From Aphrocallistes beatrix (Eukaryota; Porifera; Hexactinellida; Sceptrulophora; Aphrocallistidae), in the NCBI GenBank assembly GCA_963281255.1, contig OY725505.1, positions 992,001 to 1,056,000 on the forward strand: a DNA stretch of 64,000 nt, written 5' to 3'. Under the pieces are notes generated by a model. The model did not search any database and was not told the origin of the DNA. It saw only the letters and a list, made by a program, of their open reading frames with translations. A program made the position numbers and the translations under genes. Position 1 is the stretch's first letter. Each line of letters opens with the position of its first letter. Of the stretch, positions 21,701 through 31,777 are shown in pieces.

Positions 21701-24700
21701 ACCTGAGGGAAGGCGTATTTCTTATAGTATCTGAGACCAGAGAGCTGAATTCCTTATCAGATACAGAAGGAATACTTTCGTGATTATTCTGCACTGAATC
21801 TTCATGCTTATTTCCACTTTTGGAATGAAAATGGTCGCTTGGGATGTGTGTCCGATCAGAAGATTCTTCTGGAATATAGTTTAGTCGTTGCGTCTCGTAA
21901 CCTGTGGACTCTTGTATAGCTTCAATCCCTGAAGCTAGGTTCGTTATACTCTTAACCAAGGCAGATACGTAATACCCGATTCCGCTATCCATGTGACACT
22001 CGATTCCAGTCATATCAAATACCAATCTCAAATGAACCCTGTCTCTCTTTGCCTGTAAGAAATCGTCTAGAGAGTAAGTTAAGCAGAGCTTACAAGTTCC
22101 TCGCTCTACACAACCAGAATTCACTAACCCAGATGTAACATTAGATATCGACCAAAGTTTGCGATTCGGGTTAAACTGACTCTGAAATCCAATTCTGAAA
22201 TCCTTTAAAGTTCCAACTGCACCGGACTTTTTCCCAAATAAAGCACTTACACTGGTAGTAGCTACTGTACAGAGTAGAGCATGGAGAGGAATATTCGAGG
22301 TCAATCTAGGTTGGTAAGTAACAGGAATACACACACCAAGATCATTGACAGTTATCATAAAGATTGTAGAACTAAAAAAATCGAAGAACGCTGGTGTTTG
22401 GTTAAATCTATCGGGATTGTTTTTAATAGGAATAGTTGGAGTGTGAATCCCGCCACTGTAGTCATGGTGTCGGATCTGTTTTTGCCAAAAGAGATATCCG
22501 CCGTGCCACTGAATAATATAGGTGAAAATATTCTCCATTGCAAATGTCGGCAAGAAGAGATGAGGATTTACAATAGTGAGGAGGAATAGATGTTTTGAAT
22601 CAGAATAATCTACAAAACTACTAATTTCCTCAATTTTCTCATGTATATCCGAGCTGATACTATCCTCTGCTAATACGCTTGTTCGAAAGTAAGCAATCTC
22701 ATAACAAGGTTCTTGTTGAGGAGCTAATGCTATTGCTAGGGATAAAGATATATCAACTTGAATTTTCTCCATCAGAATAAACTTGCCAGATTGGATCTTG
22801 TTTACATTTCGTCTATTGTTAAAAGAATTAGGATTTTTGATGTTTATATCTAATGTAGTCGTAGTAAACCGCATTGAGAGGCCTGGAGAGGAAGTAAGGG
22901 AGACATTGATTGGATCCAAATGGATTATGACAGAGTGTAATAAATCCAAAATTGAAAAGGTGAGAGCTGGATCGCTTTGTGGTGCCAAATTTGAACTTTC
23001 ATAAGATGTTTTGGGCAAGTAAGGCTTAAGTTCATAATATAATTTTCGAATTTCATATAAATATGCGACTACTAATGCGGTTATTTGGTTTATTAAGTCG
23101 ACAGAAAAGTGTAAATTAATTGATTGGATAGAAAGTTCTGGAATGAAAGTAATTGGTTTGAGGGACTTTACTTCAAAAGAAGTCATTATTTTGGGAATAT
23201 TTAGTGTATCGTAAGGCTTGCCAGTTATCTTTGAGAGTGCAATAATGACATGTAAATCAATAATTATGGAAAGTCGCATATTCTGTGGAGCTGTGTTGAG
23301 GGATATTATAAATCCATTAAACTCATATTGTAGAGAAATGCTCTCTAAAGCTTCGATATTTAGAACTGCAGAGTGAAAGTCTAAAAGGATCGAACCACTC
23401 GGAAGATTGAATGGAAGAGACCGGTCATGAAAAAAGAGCGGTGAATATACGCTGCTATCACGTCTGTGAGTGTATTTCGAATTTTCTACTTCAAGAGATT
23501 TATATGAGTTGACTAGAGTAGAAAAGTCTTGAAGTAGCTTTAGAGATATTTTAGAAATGGAATCGAATAAAAGATCTGGTGGTCGTAATATACTAAGATT
23601 AAGATCAGTTAGATTGAGATGGACTAAATAATGTAGATTCTCTAATGAGGGTAAAAGTCTATATTCCTTATATCCGTTCTTCAGAGAGAGCATAGCCAAC
23701 CCATTAACAGGACTGAGATAGGAATATAGGAGGTCTGCTTGAGTGTCCGAATCTGTTATTTGTAATTTACCTTCATTTACACCAATAGTAATAACGGCTG
23801 TAAAGTCTTCACGAAGAGATAAGTGAGATTTAAAATGGTTAAAATTCCCTTTGAGAAGAGTTGAAAATGTAACTGATTGGAATGAGAGGCTAAAGTTAAC
23901 TTCATCTGGTGAGAAAATCATAGTATCATCAATGTGAAGGATAAAGAATAAGTTAATATGGTTTTCATCTTCGGAGGAAAAAGAGGTTGTGAAATTTGAT
24001 GGAGTAGAAGTATTAGAATTAGTTGAACCGGTCTCTACATCTGATGTACCAATCCGCTGATATCGTATTTTATCTTGCAAAGAAGAGAATATGAAAGAAT
24101 TATCCTTCTCTGGAATGTTTGGTAACAAATTTGATTGACTCGCGTGCAAACTACATTTATATTGATCATTCAGTTGTACCCAATTCTCTGTACAATCTTT
24201 CCATAAGCTATTATTAACGCGCATTCGAGATCTACTATTAGCATCTTCATGATGAGAAAGGCTGCAAATATTACTGGATTTTGGTGGTGCATCTCTCATC
24301 GAGAAAAGATGTGTATTTAAACCAAGGATTGATGAGTAAATCAATATCATATCTTCAACTTCAAAATGCAAAGACAGCTTAGACACGCGTAAAGTGGACC
24401 TAATTTGTAGCTTAATGCGATGCTGTGGCTCTTCATTAGCATCAGAATGATAGCGGGGTATACGACAAAGAGGAGAGTTATTCATTATTTTAATCGTAGA
24501 TATACATGGTTGGATAGAGAGGAGAGGGGGCGAGTCAAACACTATTCGAGACCGACCTTGAGGGGGCGAAGAAATTAGAATAAAAACGTCTTGGATTTGT
24601 AAATATACATTGAATGATGTAAGCTCACTCTTGAAATTATTGGGAGTGAAGTTTAGCTGTGAGAAAAGAGAATCAAAAGAGCCAAATAATGAGTACAATA

Positions 24701-27700
24701 TGTTTCTCTGGCTCGTTGAAGTGAAATAATTGACTAAATCATTCCAAAGTATTTCTAAGTTAGGATTAAATGGATTAATTGATATTTGATTGAATATGAA
24801 TAGTGCGAGAATAGAATCTAGAATTTTTTGTTTGATTTTCTTGTGTAGTGTAGTAGGGATATGCTGCAGAATTAGTGACTCTGGTTTCGTAAGTATAATG
24901 CCCTGAATCATATCAAGAAATTCTAATGCTAAAGAGGAGCGAATAAACTTTGACTTTCTATCCAAAAGCGTGTTAACTTCACTTCTAGGCAACCAACTTC
25001 CAATACAAACAGATGCCATAGAAATGAAAATATCTTGTGACCAAGAACTTTTCAAAGCCATCAAATTCTTAGCTAACTGTAGAATTGGTGTAACTTCTGT
25101 TTGAACCTCATCGATAAATAGAATCAACGTTGTTATCCAGGAAGGCGCGACATGTCTCTTTATCAAGTCGATGTCTCTAGGACAAGGCAAGTTAAACCAG
25201 AAAGCAGAACATCGTACGTCCACACTTCCGTTTAAGTTGTTTGTATGACTCAATTCTGACCACCAACTCTCCACCAATTTTGTTTCCCGATCATTCCTGT
25301 CTTTCAAACAACCTGTCACCATGATTTCATCCAAACCAGCTTCAAACTGAGAGAGTTGCAATAGTTGATTGTCTTCTGGCATCTGCTTCTTTCTACATCT
25401 AGTCTGTTCATAGGGAATATGCTCAAAAGCTTGATAGACATTCTCAAAAGTGTAATCAGGTGCTAAACTATATAATAAACCGCTTTGCAGGTATAGATAT
25501 AACACAGAGAAATGGAAACCTACCTGTACAACTTCATTAGATAGTATATTAGAATTGGGATTGGAGGAGGTTATGTTTCCTCTAGAAGCAGATGATTTCG
25601 AAATCTGCAGTTGAACAAGCGAGGGAGATAGAATTAAAGATATAAACGAATAAAAAACGCAACGACGCTTTTCATCATTACTGATAAGTGTGTCTATATG
25701 ATGGAAGATAGGAGAGTTTCGCACTAGCGTAAAGTATAGGTTCACATTTGGATTAGCAAATGCTCCAATTGAGATTGTATCAGGTGCTTTGGCTGACATA
25801 TCGACTAGATCAGCTCGTGTGTTCTCGCTAGAAAGGGAATCGTTCTTAATCTTATCCAAGATGTGTAATGGGTGTTGTGTGGCTAATGAGTCTTGCACCG
25901 ATTCTATGAGGATCATGATAGCTTTAAAAATAGATGTCACGACGTGTATGTGTACATCGTCCATTATGTGTATCTGTAATTTCACTTGAGAAATACTTGC
26001 ATCATTAGGCATAGTACCTGATTTGGGTGTAGGCACATTTCCTGTAGGGAAGATGGTTAGTCTGGAGGTTTTGCACAGTGAAAAGTTAGTTAGTGAGAAT
26101 ACTAATTGGTGCTGAGTAAAATTGTCAGTACTGTAAGCAGCGAATGTAAGTGCATCGATAGGAGTTTGGTATAGAACATCCTTTGCATCAGGAAAAAAAG
26201 ATGCATTAATTTTCCTGATCTCAAAAACCATCTGAGAGAGATGGAATGAATTGTGAGAGTGAAGTAGTTTGATATTGAAATCGTACTCTGATAGAATGGC
26301 TTCTTGCACGCATTTCTTCTCATTATCAGATACTGTATTGCTAGCTACGCTCATTCGAGAGCTTGATACACTGGATACATGTGAAAATGCACTACGAAAT
26401 GAAAGCGTTTCTGAAATTTCAATACTATCAGCTGTGTTAGTAGATAAGAATCTCTCCAATGAATGAGAAGCAGCCGATTCCGAAGCCCTGTTTGAATTGC
26501 TGCGTGTGTAGAATTGGAAAATAAAATAAAAAAGCGAATTTAAATTTGAGAAAGAACAGAGAATGTCCCCAATTGGAGTCAAGATGCCATCAAGGCGTTG
26601 GGATAACTCTCTATAACGGCTATCCCGAGCCATCATGAGATGAGGTAGCCAGTTAACTAAGTGTGACATTTCACATCGTCCAAAGAAGAAACATCCTCCT
26701 CTACATCCACAAAGAATGTTCCCTTTCCTGTCTCTCTTTGCCAATTCAGGATATAAGAACCAAAGTTCCTTGGTCAAATCTGCTTCGGTTAAGAATTCTC
26801 GCTGTTTCTCAACCTTGACGTTCACAACCTGGTTTATCTCGCTCTGTATTAGGATTTGACCTGTGTTTATACATCCAACTTCTATCCAATCAGAATTATG
26901 CATTGACGGGATTAGAACAGAGGCAGATATAGACGGCGTTAATAAAGTTAAACCGTGAGAAAAAGTGCATGTGTGTAGGTTGCACAATTCTAATCGCACA
27001 CCAGGGGAATCTACTAGTAAAGAAACACCATCTTGATAAATCGTCGCTTTAATTGGACAAACATTAAAAATAATGAATTGATACTTCAGTTTATTCCCCG
27101 ATATGCTATCTCTCTCACTGTTCACCCCAGGACAGTATTGATAAGGTGGGTAAGAATAGTCATCCCCTTTAGACGCAGCATGGGTCACAGCAGTTTGTAA
27201 CCAACTCACAACTTCTGATAATTGCGATAGTGAACAGTTAGCATGAATATCTCCTAGCTTTGCTTCGACTAACCAAGCATATTCTTGCCATTCACCGGTA
27301 GTTTCTCCTACCATTGAATGTCCGTAGAATTCTATCCCCTCAGAAAATCCAAATCCCATTTCTAATTCTCCAGAATCTCCTTGTTTAGAAGAAGGTGAGA
27401 TCACAAAAATGGGTTCTGTAATTACACGAATCGCAGAACTGTGCAGGGTTCTATGGAAAGATATCTCAATTGAATGTAAATAGATTGTTGGTAGTAGAGG
27501 AGGGTCATTTTCCCAGGGGTGGGGATATTTGGGGAGATCTAGAAAAGCTTGCTTTAAATTAAAAACAAGCTCTACTTCTAAAGGACTTGGTTTTAATTTC
27601 CCCGGTGTTTGTATACCCCCATAAGGAATCCCTGGTCCATTGTCTGTATATGGCTGGTGATTCTGATACTCGCCTGGATAATTGTCTTTCAGATTAAGTA

Positions 27701-29675
27701 ATACAGTAATAAGAGAGCCATAAAATCGTGCATATAGATCTGTGATATCTATGAATAGTTGTAGGTTATTAGGATTGTCAGATTTAACTTGTTCTTCATG
27801 CGTTTCGGGAGTGTATGTGAAAGTGGACTCGATTAGGAGGTATGGACCCAAGCCTAAGGTTAGCCAATCATCTTCATTAGCATTACCTAACTTCGGATCG
27901 TTAACGCAGTCTAAGCATTCATGCAGGTTAATAAGTCGATTCCATTTATTATCATTACATTGACCAAGGCAGAACACAGAGTTCCTAATAGAAAGAGATT
28001 GAGGGAGGTATAACCTCCCGATTATGTCCTCACCTAGAACTGTAAATGAAATCCTTTGCCGTAGAGGATGGTGCTCAGTAAATGGTAAAGAAACACTGAT
28101 TCGCCCACGTTTACCTACGAAAGCGAGTTGTGTATTATTGCTATGAAGTGTATTATCAATCCAGTTGTATTGGTTTAGAAATGTAAAAATCTGGTAGCAG
28201 TTGAAGTCAGCATTTATTTCCCAGTCTATTGGCACGAAGGTTTGTATGTCAGGAGCTTGCTCAGGTAGTCTATTCCAGTCGTCGAGTAACGAATCAAACA
28301 AGTTCAAATGCGCAAATACAAAATTAACTCGAGCGTGCTCTACTTTGAAATTGTACGTCCATTTTTGAAGTCCATTCCATTTCCTGGGGAAATGCATCGA
28401 TAAACTAAATTCTAAGTTCTTTATATTTGCTAACTCTGGGAGAGAGAATGTGGATGAAAAAATGTGGATGTTACTCAGGTCTCCTGTTATTTGTGGGGTG
28501 TGACCATCTTCTAATTCTCTCCAAGGGTAGTTAATAGTGAGGCGAGAATTTTTTGACAAAGTAAGATTTAGGACTGACGAGCTTATTTTCGCTGCATTCA
28601 AGTCATGGAATCCTAAATGGATATAGATATTAGATGGTGACGATTGTGATTTATCAAAAATAAGAAATTTGACAAAAAATCTTTCAAAAAGTCTCTTCTT
28701 TCCTATTTCGGAATGGTCAACAGGTCTAGTTGAATAATCCCATGGGAAGAATAAGCGTTGCAAAAGCAAACGGAATTGGTTGCACCAAGGGCTATAGTAT
28801 ATATGTGAGTTAGGAGACAGCCAGACAGACATCGAATATTCGGGAGGAGGAAGACTAAGATCAGTCGCAATTCCTGGCTCGTCTGATCGATATTTGATCA
28901 TAAAAATATCCGACTCTAAAAAAAGATTGTCTTGCTCTGTGATATGGAAAAATGGCGATTGGGAGTTGAATTTAGTGGTAGGAGTAGGAGTTGGGGAGAT
29001 GAAAATTTTCATTGACTTTGTTCTGGCTACGAACACATACTTATAAATATCATATGGTGTAGGCTCAATGCAAAAGTTTCCTTGAGCAGAATCAAAGCGG
29101 AATACCAGTAACGCCGGAACTGTTTGATTACCAAAAACAAGAGAACCTTTCTTCACATCAAAAGAAATCTTATAAAATGAAGGGAAAAAAAGATTCTCAG
29201 AATTGTGAGTTTGTTCCTCAGAAGGATTTTCTAACACAGTATTATTTCGCTTGAACACATCCCTCAATTTCGAATAAGTATCTTTACGATAGAATAAATG
29301 ATATCGCAACCTTCTGATGGTCACATGAAGAAAAGGATTTTTATTGAGATCGGAAGAAAATAAGCAACGCCAGTTTAATTGAAAAACTGACACATCGGAA
29401 TGAATAGAATAAGATTCAGTGGTGTACCGTAAACCGTATATGATTATACGGCCAGATATTGGAGAAAAGGAGATAGATGAAAAAAAAAATGATATTAACT
29501 TTTTTCGAAGAAATAGATTGATTGTAAATGATAACAGCAGGCCCCAAATCCGTTTTGAAATAACAATATAGAATAGGATGTAAATGATGGATCCGATTAT
29601 AATGATTAGTGATATATGGTCCCTTCTAGTTGGGTTGGAATTATCCTCAATTGTAAAGTTGGTTGTATTTAGCAT
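18798..29675 (-). CDS. BLTP1: Bridge-like lipid transfer protein 1 (Tweek/KIAA1109/CSF1 family)
   Basis: A 3625-residue protein in one uninterrupted frame. The N-terminal membrane segment (about 22-45, ISLIIIIGSIIYILFYIVIS) is followed by GLLLSFTINLFLRK and the SFSPISGRIIIYGLRY strand, as in the N-terminus of BLTP1/Tweek. The C-terminus has the family signature GSVNPHIDWLLDKLSLNKAR and TTIPKCIQRGAMDPIDHLIS near residues 3560-3605. Both ends are therefore present. BLTP1 proteins form a long hydrophobic groove, anchored in the ER, that carries lipid between membranes at contact sites; in animals Tweek/KIAA1109 acts in synaptic vesicle recycling and development. Human and fly proteins are roughly 5000 residues, so this one is about a quarter shorter, with Ser/Asn-rich linkers between the beta-rich repeats. 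Animal orthologues have many introns; none here. An acceptor-like 'ttatttcccgattag' sits a few bases before the ATG. No poly(A) tract follows the stop. Confidence 0.93.
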   Translation of the reverse strand: MLNTTNFTIEDNSNPTRRDHISLIIIIGSIIYILFYIVISKRIWGLLLSFTINLFLRKKLISFFFSSISFSPISGRIIIYGLRYTTESYSIHSDVSVFQLNWRCLFSSDLNKNPFLHVTIRRLRYHLFYRKDTYSKLRDVFKRNNTVLENPSEEQTHNSENLFFPSFYKISFDVKKGSLVFGNQTVPALLVFRFDSAQGNFCIEPTPYDIYKYVFVARTKSMKIFISPTPTPTTKFNSQSPFFHITEQDNLFLESDIFMIKYRSDEPGIATDLSLPPPEYSMSVWLSPNSHIYYSPWCNQFRLLLQRLFFPWDYSTRPVDHSEIGKKRLFERFFVKFLIFDKSQSSPSNIYIHLGFHDLNAAKISSSVLNLTLSKNSRLTINYPWRELEDGHTPQITGDLSNIHIFSSTFSLPELANIKNLEFSLSMHFPRKWNGLQKWTYNFKVEHARVNFVFAHLNLFDSLLDDWNRLPEQAPDIQTFVPIDWEINADFNCYQIFTFLNQYNWIDNTLHSNNTQLAFVGKRGRISVSLPFTEHHPLRQRISFTVLGEDIIGRLYLPQSLSIRNSVFCLGQCNDNKWNRLINLHECLDCVNDPKLGNANEDDWLTLGLGPYLLIESTFTYTPETHEEQVKSDNPNNLQLFIDITDLYARFYGSLITVLLNLKDNYPGEYQNHQPYTDNGPGIPYGGIQTPGKLKPSPLEVELVFNLKQAFLDLPKYPHPWENDPPLLPTIYLHSIEISFHRTLHSSAIRVITEPIFVISPSSKQGDSGELEMGFGFSEGIEFYGHSMVGETTGEWQEYAWLVEAKLGDIHANCSLSQLSEVVSWLQTAVTHAASKGDDYSYPPYQYCPGVNSERDSISGNKLKYQFIIFNVCPIKATIYQDGVSLLVDSPGVRLELCNLHTCTFSHGLTLLTPSISASVLIPSMHNSDWIEVGCINTGQILIQSEINQVVNVKVEKQREFLTEADLTKELWFLYPELAKRDRKGNILCGCRGGCFFFGRCEMSHLVNWLPHLMMARDSRYRELSQRLDGILTPIGDILCSFSNLNSLFYFIFQFYTRSNSNRASESAASHSLERFLSTNTADSIEISETLSFRSAFSHVSSVSSSRMSVASNTVSDNEKKCVQEAILSEYDFNIKLLHSHNSFHLSQMVFEIRKINASFFPDAKDVLYQTPIDALTFAAYSTDNFTQHQLVFSLTNFSLCKTSRLTIFPTGNVPTPKSGTMPNDASISQVKLQIHIMDDVHIHVVTSIFKAIMILIESVQDSLATQHPLHILDKIKNDSLSSENTRADLVDMSAKAPDTISIGAFANPNVNLYFTLVRNSPIFHHIDTLISNDEKRRCVFYSFISLILSPSLVQLQISKSSASRGNITSSNPNSNILSNEVVQVGFHFSVLYLYLQSGLLYSLAPDYTFENVYQAFEHIPYEQTRCRKKQMPEDNQLLQLSQFEAGLDEIMVTGCLKDRNDRETKLVESWWSELSHTNNLNGSVDVRCSAFWFNLPCPRDIDLIKRHVAPSWITTLILFIDEVQTEVTPILQLAKNLMALKSSWSQDIFISMASVCIGSWLPRSEVNTLLDRKSKFIRSSLALEFLDMIQGIILTKPESLILQHIPTTLHKKIKQKILDSILALFIFNQISINPFNPNLEILWNDLVNYFTSTSQRNILYSLFGSFDSLFSQLNFTPNNFKSELTSFNVYLQIQDVFILISSPPQGRSRIVFDSPPLLSIQPCISTIKIMNNSPLCRIPRYHSDANEEPQHRIKLQIRSTLRVSKLSLHFEVEDMILIYSSILGLNTHLFSMRDAPPKSSNICSLSHHEDANSRSRMRVNNSLWKDCTENWVQLNDQYKCSLHASQSNLLPNIPEKDNSFIFSSLQDKIRYQRIGTSDVETGSTNSNTSTPSNFTTSFSSEDENHINLFFILHIDDTMIFSPDEVNFSLSFQSVTFSTLLKGNFNHFKSHLSLREDFTAVITIGVNEGKLQITDSDTQADLLYSYLSPVNGLAMLSLKNGYKEYRLLPSLENLHYLVHLNLTDLNLSILRPPDLLFDSISKISLKLLQDFSTLVNSYKSLEVENSKYTHRRDSSVYSPLFFHDRSLPFNLPSGSILLDFHSAVLNIEALESISLQYEFNGFIISLNTAPQNMRLSIIIDLHVIIALSKITGKPYDTLNIPKIMTSFEVKSLKPITFIPELSIQSINLHFSVDLINQITALVVAYLYEIRKLYYELKPYLPKTSYESSNLAPQSDPALTFSILDLLHSVIIHLDPINVSLTSSPGLSMRFTTTTLDINIKNPNSFNNRRNVNKIQSGKFILMEKIQVDISLSLAIALAPQQEPCYEIAYFRTSVLAEDSISSDIHEKIEEISSFVDYSDSKHLFLLTIVNPHLFLPTFAMENIFTYIIQWHGGYLFWQKQIRHHDYSGGIHTPTIPIKNNPDRFNQTPAFFDFFSSTIFMITVNDLGVCIPVTYQPRLTSNIPLHALLCTVATTSVSALFGKKSGAVGTLKDFRIGFQSQFNPNRKLWSISNVTSGLVNSGCVERGTCKLCLTYSLDDFLQAKRDRVHLRLVFDMTGIECHMDSGIGYYVSALVKSITNLASGIEAIQESTGYETQRLNYIPEESSDRTHIPSDHFHSKSGNKHEDSVQNNHESIPSVSDKEFSSLVSDTIRNTPSLRSSIDSGDRSIDDEVIHRKQDDFVGFLLGIDLDVNVSIKIAHGKLLIDSTERSQSMEGKKYYKRFVSYPSYYSPGFVNDLSSDETSGSEFGQATFSDISTLYIPGLDISVSFVSSIQSENKFVSGNEAINVSSYAKSQTARLHALVMIRSVPKEMRILPALVEFLDKIAQPISNFAQSTSFLLGPTIQTEHPQNIFSSYTQSSQFFPIDVLISVQLQPLVVKLTCLPISRVEAILQTPQIETMCSFTIYKKQQENFQSSYSYNLLKSDLNKKEMLNLYFITDINLTFYLSKLSLSVSSYLVTKHEETGQARTRDALRIQLDRAKFNLFRRKTNYSLDMEYSSLPASTVDLSLVAVIGKLFFNFDMRRLTDVATFRKCWYRQGLTNLLFLGATLAHAHPSETKPPKIKVIEEIETASIILFCLQILECEVKCNLAELMGDCNLNSKSLGINGYIGHQGQKLLLLSLDVLVDDTRFFANGGVIAGHIELNNANAYVKSDCQNLPSHEFSLDVNSFDGRLKYMGLTVLTFETSKIKTQGRDSWKQTSNDLTLKLLVDIKWEMFRMMLTRSTFDSILKIVYRLQKFIEDQRQRSRKMLTRLLPPDGPPVLVSFVAKMDNEKQIEPPIKKIFSISWLWAVKKGVFKLIEHLGFNLAAQSDLHLGGDMNITGEGFAIAFSPADNFLIDSWTVVAIKELVVNFNTDAIPGLILEQQELLTDSFAHRICQQSFHIELGYRKKEFDLEEKAGVYKVVRTKGPVPPADSSNSEWLDYACIESKLGITSKQKRDQSPKYKIKLSPIPILSFPSFYINLITDHFCTFKKEFQDFESRVECNFDSNFYGEVAVTTNVDLYLFLHDLFKCYIEKLKSLAENQGVKKKEDESGKIFVDSRKFNCEKWHLEPMLNVMSMVSWGSGSVNPHIDWLLDKLSLNKARTTIPKCIQRGAMDPIDHLISLCIMKILLFSGGKKSFSDFK

Positions 29676-30189
29676 AGTCTAATCGGGAAATAAATAAGGA
29701 TAAAAAATTTAAAAGTCGAGTTATCTGTCTGGGTATCATTTCATTAATTAGACAAAAAGGATGACTCAAAGGAGATCAGGGATTTAATATTTTAAACTTC
29801 GGAGTATAATGTCATGGCCAAGCCTTCTAAGGATTTTCATTCATAAAAGGTAGAAAAGTACTGTAGTCGCGGGGCTAAAGTGGGACAAGGTGGGTACAGC
29901 CCAAGAATAAAATATGCTGACAAATAGTCAAGATGTCACAGCCATCGCCATTTTTGATACAGGACGAATACGGAGCACATGAATTAGGTAGAATTTCGCT
30001 GCTGCAATTAAGTGTAATTACATGTGTTAACTAGATCGAATTTAAATGTAAGCATTGAGTTGAATCTCATTAGTTGCCATTAATTAAGTCGAATCTCATT
30101 TGTTGGCACGTTTTGAAAAGGGGGCTACATCTTACAATTTTAAACTACGTATATAGTAGTATACTTCTCATAAGCCTATATCCTAACTA
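29676..30189. other. BLTP1 5' flank
   Basis: No gene seen. Presumed promoter and 5' UTR of the minus-strand BLTP1. From about 30185 a family A tail begins. Confidence 0.4.
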
Positions 30190-31725
30190 CAAGTATTAAA
30201 ACTCAATTAATTTATATATAGATATAGATATCTGTAACCAATTGATTGAAGAAACTGCCGGTCACAGAAAGCTGATTTTTGGCATGTGGGAGTCTTTTGG
30301 CTATGGCTCCACTAAGTTCTGACCTCAAACGAAAATTTCGCCTCATCATGGAATTATGTCATTTTAGACGATAGAAGGTCGAAATTTTAATAGAAAGTGT
30401 ATATTAATCGTCTTCAGATGTGATACAACTATCATAAAAAAATGCTGACTCATCATTCTGTTATGACGTCATCATTACGCATCAAAAATTGTAAAATTGA
30501 CAAATTTGGTGATTTTTCGTGCAATATCGATTATAACAGTAGGCATAGCCTACTCTAATAATGCCTCACAGTAAAATAACCAAGGATGCGGTAATAGCCG
30601 AATGGATTAATACACGATTAGCCTAAAGTCGTCAGCCATGTAGGATAGGCATTAAGAATGTATTACCAGCATATATAAACATGGCATCAAATAACATATA
30701 TCCGTTGTCAAAATTTCGATTAGTCATCATATCATTGCGCAACAGGTCATTCTAAGGACAATTTTAGCGATTTTCTAAGCTGTTTAAACCCTATTTCTAA
30801 ATGGTATTAAGGTGTGATTTTTGTGTAGAACCAAGATTAGTACGAGTTGATTTGAAAAGTTTAGAATTTTTCAATGGAATGTTGTTACATTCCTGCGTTG
30901 CTATGGTAAAGCATTTTAGTCAGTTTGGGCCATATCCTGCAAACTGTAAGAACTAGGTCTTCAAATTTTATTTTATTTGATAGGCAATTGGCTACTTCCT
31001 ATTAGGTAATAGTACAATTTAAACTTCTAAATTCACAGACTATAGAGTTATGAGACAATTTATTGTTTTGGCCACATTCTTAAAATCAACCCATAACTCA
31101 AAACTCGTTGAATTTTGAAGTTCAAGTTGTATTATCACCTAATAGGAAGTAGGCCATTGCCTATCAAACGCGATCGAATTTGAAGATCTAGCTACTACAG
31201 TTTGCACGAAATGGCCCAAACTGACCAAAATGCTTTACCATAGCAACGCAGGAATGTAACAACATTCCATTGAAAAATTCTAAACTTTTCAAATCAACTC
31301 GTACTAATCTTGGTTCTACACAAAAATCACACCTTAATACCATTTAGAAATAGGGTTTAAACAGCTTAGAAAATCGCTAAAATTGTCCTTAGAATGACCT
31401 GTTGCGCAATGATATGATGACTAATCGAAATTTATATATGTACTTTGATACCATGTTTATATACGCTGGTAATACATTCTTAATGGCTATTCTGCATGGT
31501 TAACGATTTCAGGCTAATCGTGTATTAATCCATTCGGCTATTACTTCATCCCTAGTCCATGATTTTCAGTCTACTGTGAGGCATTATTAGAGTAGGCTAT
31601 GCAGTAGGATAGTAATATTCTGAGATGGTATTCCCTTTTAATTAATCAATGTAACCTCAGGCGCGCTTCCGGTTGACACAAAGTGTCCACCAGCCGCGCA
31701 GCGCAAGCAAGCGAAGCGCGCTTGC
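30190..31725 (-). mobile_element. Repeat family A, copy A4, split by foldback B1
   Basis: Tail-side sequence 30190-30543 ('aagtattaaaactcaattaa', 'gaagaaactgccggtcacag') resumes at 31602 and ends in the head 'gccagccgcgcagcgcaagc' near 31725. The interruption is exactly element B1 plus its 7-bp duplication. Confidence 0.85.
30544..31601. mobile_element. Foldback element family B, copy B1 (1058 bp), 7-bp duplication
   Basis: Almost the whole element is two inverted arms of about 500 bp. Ends are identical for about 30 bp, beginning catagcctactctaataatg. The 7-bp flank cagtagg is at 30537-30543 and 31602-31608. Landmarks repeat in both arms: 'attaccagcatatataaac', 'tcattgcgcaaca', 'ggaatgttgttacattcc', 'ctacttcctattaggt'. 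No coding sequence. Confidence 0.9.
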
Positions 31726-31777
31726 AAGCAATAAATGGAGACAATAAAAACCATGAATAAAAAAGAATAACAATAAG

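Noticed and set aside
22281..23004. Plus-strand frames opposite BLTP1
   Set aside because: Chance open frames opposite a very long real coding region; no domains.
18798..29675. BLTP1 as a processed retrocopy
   Set aside because: No poly(A) tract after the stop and no flanking duplication seen, and the frame is fully open, so a functional intron-less gene is more likely.
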